Shown here in pieces: positions 61,191-64,000 of a stretch of 64,000 nucleotides of DNA. The DNA is from Mucilaginibacter sp. L3T2-6 (lineage in GTDB: Bacteria; Bacteroidota; Bacteroidia; Sphingobacteriales; Sphingobacteriaceae): NCBI RefSeq assembly GCF_030519355.1, contig NZ_JAUMKC010000010.1, forward strand, positions 62,001-126,000, given 5' to 3'. Every line of letters begins with the position of its first letter. Within the stretch, counting starts at the first letter, position 1. Below the pieces are notes generated by a model, which had not been told where the DNA came from, made no database searches, and saw only the letters and a list, made by a program, of their open reading frames with translations. The position numbers were made by a program, and so were the translations under genes.

Positions 61191-61880
61191 ATGAGCATAG
61201 CAGATAACATCAACAGTTTAAAAAAAGAAACCGGCGCATTAAAGGTAACCCTTATAGCCGTATCCAAAACTAAGCCTGTTGAAGAAATCCTGGAGGCATA
61301 TAACACAGGACAACGCATATTCGGCGAAAATATGGTGCAGGAACTGGTGGAAAAATACGAACAGTTACCTAAAGATATTCAATGGCATCTGATCGGCCAC
61401 TTACAAAGCAACAAAGTAAAATACATTGCGCCGTTTATCACGATGATACAATCGGTCGATAGTTTGAAGTTGCTGCAGGAAATTGAAAAGCATGCCGAAA
61501 AAAATAACCGCATAATCGATTGCCTTCTGCAGGTTTATATTGCAGACGAGGAAACCAAATACGGCCTCGGTTTTGATGAGGTGATAGAACTGCTCCGCTC
61601 GGATGAATTCGCTGCACTGAAACATATCAGGATTCGCGGATTGATGGGCATTGCCACCAATACCGACAACGAAAAGCAGATAAAGGAGGAATATTACGAG
61701 CTTAAAACGCTTTTTGATGGCATAAAACAAAGTTTTTTCCGGAAGGATGTGAGCTTTGATACGCTGTCTATGGGTATGTCGTCCGACTACAAAATTGCTA
61801 TTGAGCAAGGCAGCAATATGGTGCGGCTTGGCAGTACTATTTTTGGCCAGAGGGTGATAAAGCACTGGAAAAACAATTGA
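61191..61880 (+). CDS. YggS-family PLP homeostasis protein
   Basis: 229 residues. The PLP lysine is in LIAVSKTKPVEEI; the phosphate-binding region is FGENMVQELVEKYEQLP and HLIGHLQSNKVKYIAPF, and SMGMSSDYKIAIEQGSNMVRLGSTIFGQR near the end. It has the alanine-racemase-like barrel without the second domain and controls PLP levels. It is divergent from the DUF4296 gene and precedes a GNAT gene by 63 bp. Confidence 0.96.
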   Translation: MSIADNINSLKKETGALKVTLIAVSKTKPVEEILEAYNTGQRIFGENMVQELVEKYEQLPKDIQWHLIGHLQSNKVKYIAPFITMIQSVDSLKLLQEIEKHAEKNNRIIDCLLQVYIADEETKYGLGFDEVIELLRSDEFAALKHIRIRGLMGIATNTDNEKQIKEEYYELKTLFDGIKQSFFRKDVSFDTLSMGMSSDYKIAIEQGSNMVRLGSTIFGQRVIKHWKNN

Positions 61881-61943
61881 TAGAGATTTCACCGATTTCA
61901 CCCCCATATTAGATAGATTACCGACCAAGTACTAATAAACTAG

Positions 61944-62414
61944 ATGAACATACGTATTGCCCGAAAAGAAGATTGCCCGCGTTTGATGGAGCTTGTGCAT
62001 GAGCTTGCTATATTCGAAAAATCCCCGGAAGAAGTTACCGTTACTTTGCAGGAGTTTGAAGATGCCGGATTTGGCGATAAGCCGGTTTGGAAAGCTTTTG
62101 TAGCAGAGGAAAACGATGTTATCCTTGGCTTTGCAGTGTACTATATCCGCTACTCTACCTGGAAAGGGCAACGTATGTATTTAGAGGATTTGATAGTGAC
62201 GGAAGAGGCGCGGGGAAAAGGGATTGGCAAGTTACTTTTTGACAGGTTGATTCTTGAAGCCAGGGAATTAGGCTTTAATGGCATGGTTTGGCAGGTACTC
62301 GACTGGAACGAGCCTGCGATCGGCTTCTACCAAAAAAAATATGGCGCCGCGGTAGAGGCTGGCTGGCTGAATGCCTCGTTATCGAAAGAACAGCTTTTTG
62401 AAATTAATCCATGA
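61944..62414 (+). CDS. GNAT-family N-acetyltransferase (diamine acetyltransferase-like)
   Basis: 156 residues. The acetyl-CoA loop is GKGIGKLLFDRLI; the start MNIRIARKEDCPRLMELVHELAIFEKSPEEV and the segment FAVYYIRYSTWKGQRMYLEDLIV closely follow the spermidine/spermine acetyltransferase (SSAT) subgroup. It may acetylate polyamines or thialysine. A strong terminator hairpin follows its stop. Confidence 0.92.
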   Translation: MNIRIARKEDCPRLMELVHELAIFEKSPEEVTVTLQEFEDAGFGDKPVWKAFVAEENDVILGFAVYYIRYSTWKGQRMYLEDLIVTEEARGKGIGKLLFDRLILEARELGFNGMVWQVLDWNEPAIGFYQKKYGAAVEAGWLNASLSKEQLFEINP

Positions 62415-62419
62415 AGACT

Positions 62420-62440
62420 AACCGGGATTATCCCGGTTTA
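62420..62440 (+). terminator. Terminator after the GNAT gene
   Basis: Perfect 8-bp stem AACCGGGA (62420-62427) and TCCCGGTT (62431-62438) with a 3-nt loop and TTAAA after it, 6 bp from the stop. The T-run is short, so it may be only partial. Confidence 0.65.
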
Positions 62441-62477
62441 AACTCATTGCCATAAGCGGCGGTAAAAATTATTGTAA

Positions 62478-63734
62478 ATGCTTGTATTCAAATTCGGAGG
62501 TGCATCGGTAAAGGATGCCGATAATATAGTAAACCTCGCCAATGTAGTGAAACGGTTCGAAGGTAACCAGTTGGTGATCGTTGTGTCGGCAATGGGGAAA
62601 ACTACCAACGCACTGGAAAGACTGACCAAAGCGTATGTGGACGGCGATGAGCAAATGCATGCCATTTTCGACGAGATAAAGAAGTATCACTACGACATCA
62701 TAGAGCAACTATTTGATAAACAAGACAATATCTTCAACGAAGTGGCCAATACTTTTGTGGAAATTGACTGGGTAATTGAAGATGAGCCACATGACGATTA
62801 CGATTTTATTTATGACCAGATCGTTTCGATCGGCGAACTGGTATCCACGCGTATCGTTAGTGCTTACCTGAATAAGGCCGGTGTAAAAAGCCAATGGGTT
62901 GATGTTCGTGGCTATGTACATACCGACAATAATTATCGTGAAGGCGGCGTGCAATGGGCGAAGACCAGGGAGAGCATCAGCACGGGCATCCCGCCATTAC
63001 TCAATAAGGGCGTAGTGGTTACGCAGGGCTTTTTGGGCGGCACCTCAGAAAACTTTACCACTACACTTGGCCGTGAAGGTTCAGACTACACAGCTTCCAT
63101 ATTCGCCTCATGCCTTGGCGCTGAGTCCGTTACCACATGGAAAGATGTTCCCGGCGTATTGAATGCCGACCCTAAACTTTTTAATGACACCATTAAGTTT
63201 GACGAACTCTCCTACTCTGAGGCTATCGAAATGACCTATTACGGCGCAACGGTGATACACCCAAAAACTATCAAACCGCTGCAAAATGCTAATATACCAT
63301 TGTTGGTTAAGCCTTTTGGCGATCCGGGCGCACCAGGTACCGTAATTAAAGAGAACGGCCGCAACATATTTACCAAACCCGTTATCATAGTAAAACAAAA
63401 CCAGGTGCTGGTTTCGTTATCAGCCAAAGACTATTCATTTATTTCTGAGAATCATTTGAGCGATATTTTCGGGATGTTTGCGCAAAGCCATGCAAAGGTG
63501 AATATGATGCAAACATCAGCCCTTAGTTTCAGCGTCTGTATCGATTATTCAGAAAACAGGTTTAAAAAACTACTAACCGCGTTGAGGCAGGATTTTAACG
63601 TTAAATATAACGAAGGCTTAACGCTTATTACCGTGCGGCATTACTCCGCCGAATGGTTAAACGACCTAAAAGCCGGTAAAACTATACTTATGGAGCAGCT
63701 TAGCCGCAACACTATACAGATGCTGGTTAAGTAA
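62478..63734 (+). CDS. lysC: Aspartate kinase (monofunctional)
   Basis: 418 residues. The kinase opens VFKFGGASVKDADNI; GFLGGTSENFTTTLGREGSDYTASIFA binds aspartate and ATP. The C-terminal ~120 residues (IVKQNQVLVSLSAKDYSFISENHLSDIFGMFA) form ACT-type domains that sense lysine or threonine. It starts the pathway to lysine, threonine and methionine. There is no fused homoserine dehydrogenase. Single gene between two terminator-like hairpins. Confidence 0.95.
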   Translation: MLVFKFGGASVKDADNIVNLANVVKRFEGNQLVIVVSAMGKTTNALERLTKAYVDGDEQMHAIFDEIKKYHYDIIEQLFDKQDNIFNEVANTFVEIDWVIEDEPHDDYDFIYDQIVSIGELVSTRIVSAYLNKAGVKSQWVDVRGYVHTDNNYREGGVQWAKTRESISTGIPPLLNKGVVVTQGFLGGTSENFTTTLGREGSDYTASIFASCLGAESVTTWKDVPGVLNADPKLFNDTIKFDELSYSEAIEMTYYGATVIHPKTIKPLQNANIPLLVKPFGDPGAPGTVIKENGRNIFTKPVIIVKQNQVLVSLSAKDYSFISENHLSDIFGMFAQSHAKVNMMQTSALSFSVCIDYSENRFKKLLTALRQDFNVKYNEGLTLITVRHYSAEWLNDLKAGKTILMEQLSRNTIQMLVK

Positions 63735-63772
63735 CATTCCTGTTTTATTTTGTAAAAATATGTTAAACACAC

Positions 63773-63787
63773 TGCTAATTTTTAGCA
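63773..63787. terminator. Small hairpin after aspartate kinase
   Basis: TGCTAA (63773-63778) and TTAGCA (63782-63787) enclose TTT, with TTTAAG after. It is AT-rich and short; a weak terminator is possible. Confidence 0.35.
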
Positions 63788-63839
63788 TTTAAGCGTTAAT
63801 GGCCTATATTAGCCCTAACATCCGGATCAAACTAAACTG

Positions 63840-64000
63840 ATGAGATTTATAAAGAATTTACTTTTACTTGTTTTAGCCATGCCTTTTTGTTATTCAACCG
63901 CGTCTGCACAGGATGGCTCGGTACTGAATAAAATAATGACAAGAACTGCCAAAATTTACCAGGATAATCCTATTGAGCGGGTGTACCTGCATTTTGATAA
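63840..64000 (+). CDS. 5' fragment of a secreted protein, probably MG2/macroglobulin or TonB-linked type (3' truncated)
   Basis: The gene starts at 63840 (ATG) and runs off the window after 53 codons. It opens with a signal peptide (MRFIKNLLLLVLAMPFCYSTASAQ). The visible mature part ends PIERVYLHFD, the beginning of a motif common to large Bacteroidota secreted proteins with a macroglobulin-like domain (VYLHFDKPxY type). The rest is outside the window, so the call is tentative. Confidence 0.65.
   Translation, partial: MRFIKNLLLLVLAMPFCYSTASAQDGSVLNKIMTRTAKIYQDNPIERVYLHFD

Overview
The window looks like a chromosomal segment of a Sphingobacteriaceae-type Bacteroidota, close to Mucilaginibacter or Pedobacter. 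This is inferred from the gene families (DUF1080 3-keto-sugar enzymes, DUF4296 lipoprotein, TIGR02757, SusC-age carbohydrate oxidoreductases with Tat signals, short carotenoid genes), from SD-poor starts, from TAnnTTTG-type -7 boxes, and from family-typical intergenic repeats. There is one tRNA (Leu-CAA), no rRNA, no CRISPR array, no prophage, and one small IS200-like element.

Layout. 1-4331: the end of an RND pump with its outer-membrane factor, a small repeat protein, then two FMN-split-barrel proteins overlapping a GAF histidine kinase. 4495-12749 (minus): secreted lipoproteins, cytochrome c with an NmrA-type reductase, a LytTR regulator, and a Gfo/Idh oxidoreductase with a GH35-like enzyme. 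12933-18450: M1 peptidase, BtuF-like protein, kdsA-kdsD, hscB, tRNA-Leu. 18478-25513: sugar isomerase/Gfo-Idh pair, orphan ATPase, two DUF1080 enzymes and a metallophosphoesterase. 25954-31770: ECF sigma factor with a membrane partner, a three-gene FAD sugar/alcohol dehydrogenase operon, CPBP protease. 32038-34266: IS200-like element, nucleoid-associated protein. 34458-35828: mnmE.

The most notable region is 35861-47529. A B12-binding MerR regulator with the CarH photoreceptor signature heads a tightly packed minus-strand polycistron of twelve genes (carH-crtI-crtB-hypothetical-idi-crtZ-crtY-folE-SDR-FAD oxidoreductase-SDR-2',5'-RNA-ligase-like). Immediately beyond lie a DUF2256 micro-gene and a lipocalin/FeS-photolyase pair. 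The carH promoter carries a 9-bp inverted repeat, and its -7 region is nearly repeated in front of the DUF2256 gene. I read this as a light-induced photoprotection island combining carotenoid synthesis, DNA photorepair, pterin supply and membrane/lipid care.

47555-64000 holds mostly housekeeping genes: TIGR02757, a PLP trans-sulfuration enzyme, proS, dps, a LysM/DPBB protein, udk, scoA/scoB split by a four-helix-bundle gene, an SGNH esterase, mutS2, a YggS-like protein, GNAT and aspartate kinase. The window ends inside a secreted protein gene. Several dispersed palindromic repeats sit between genes here, and one lies in frame inside the TIGR02757 gene.
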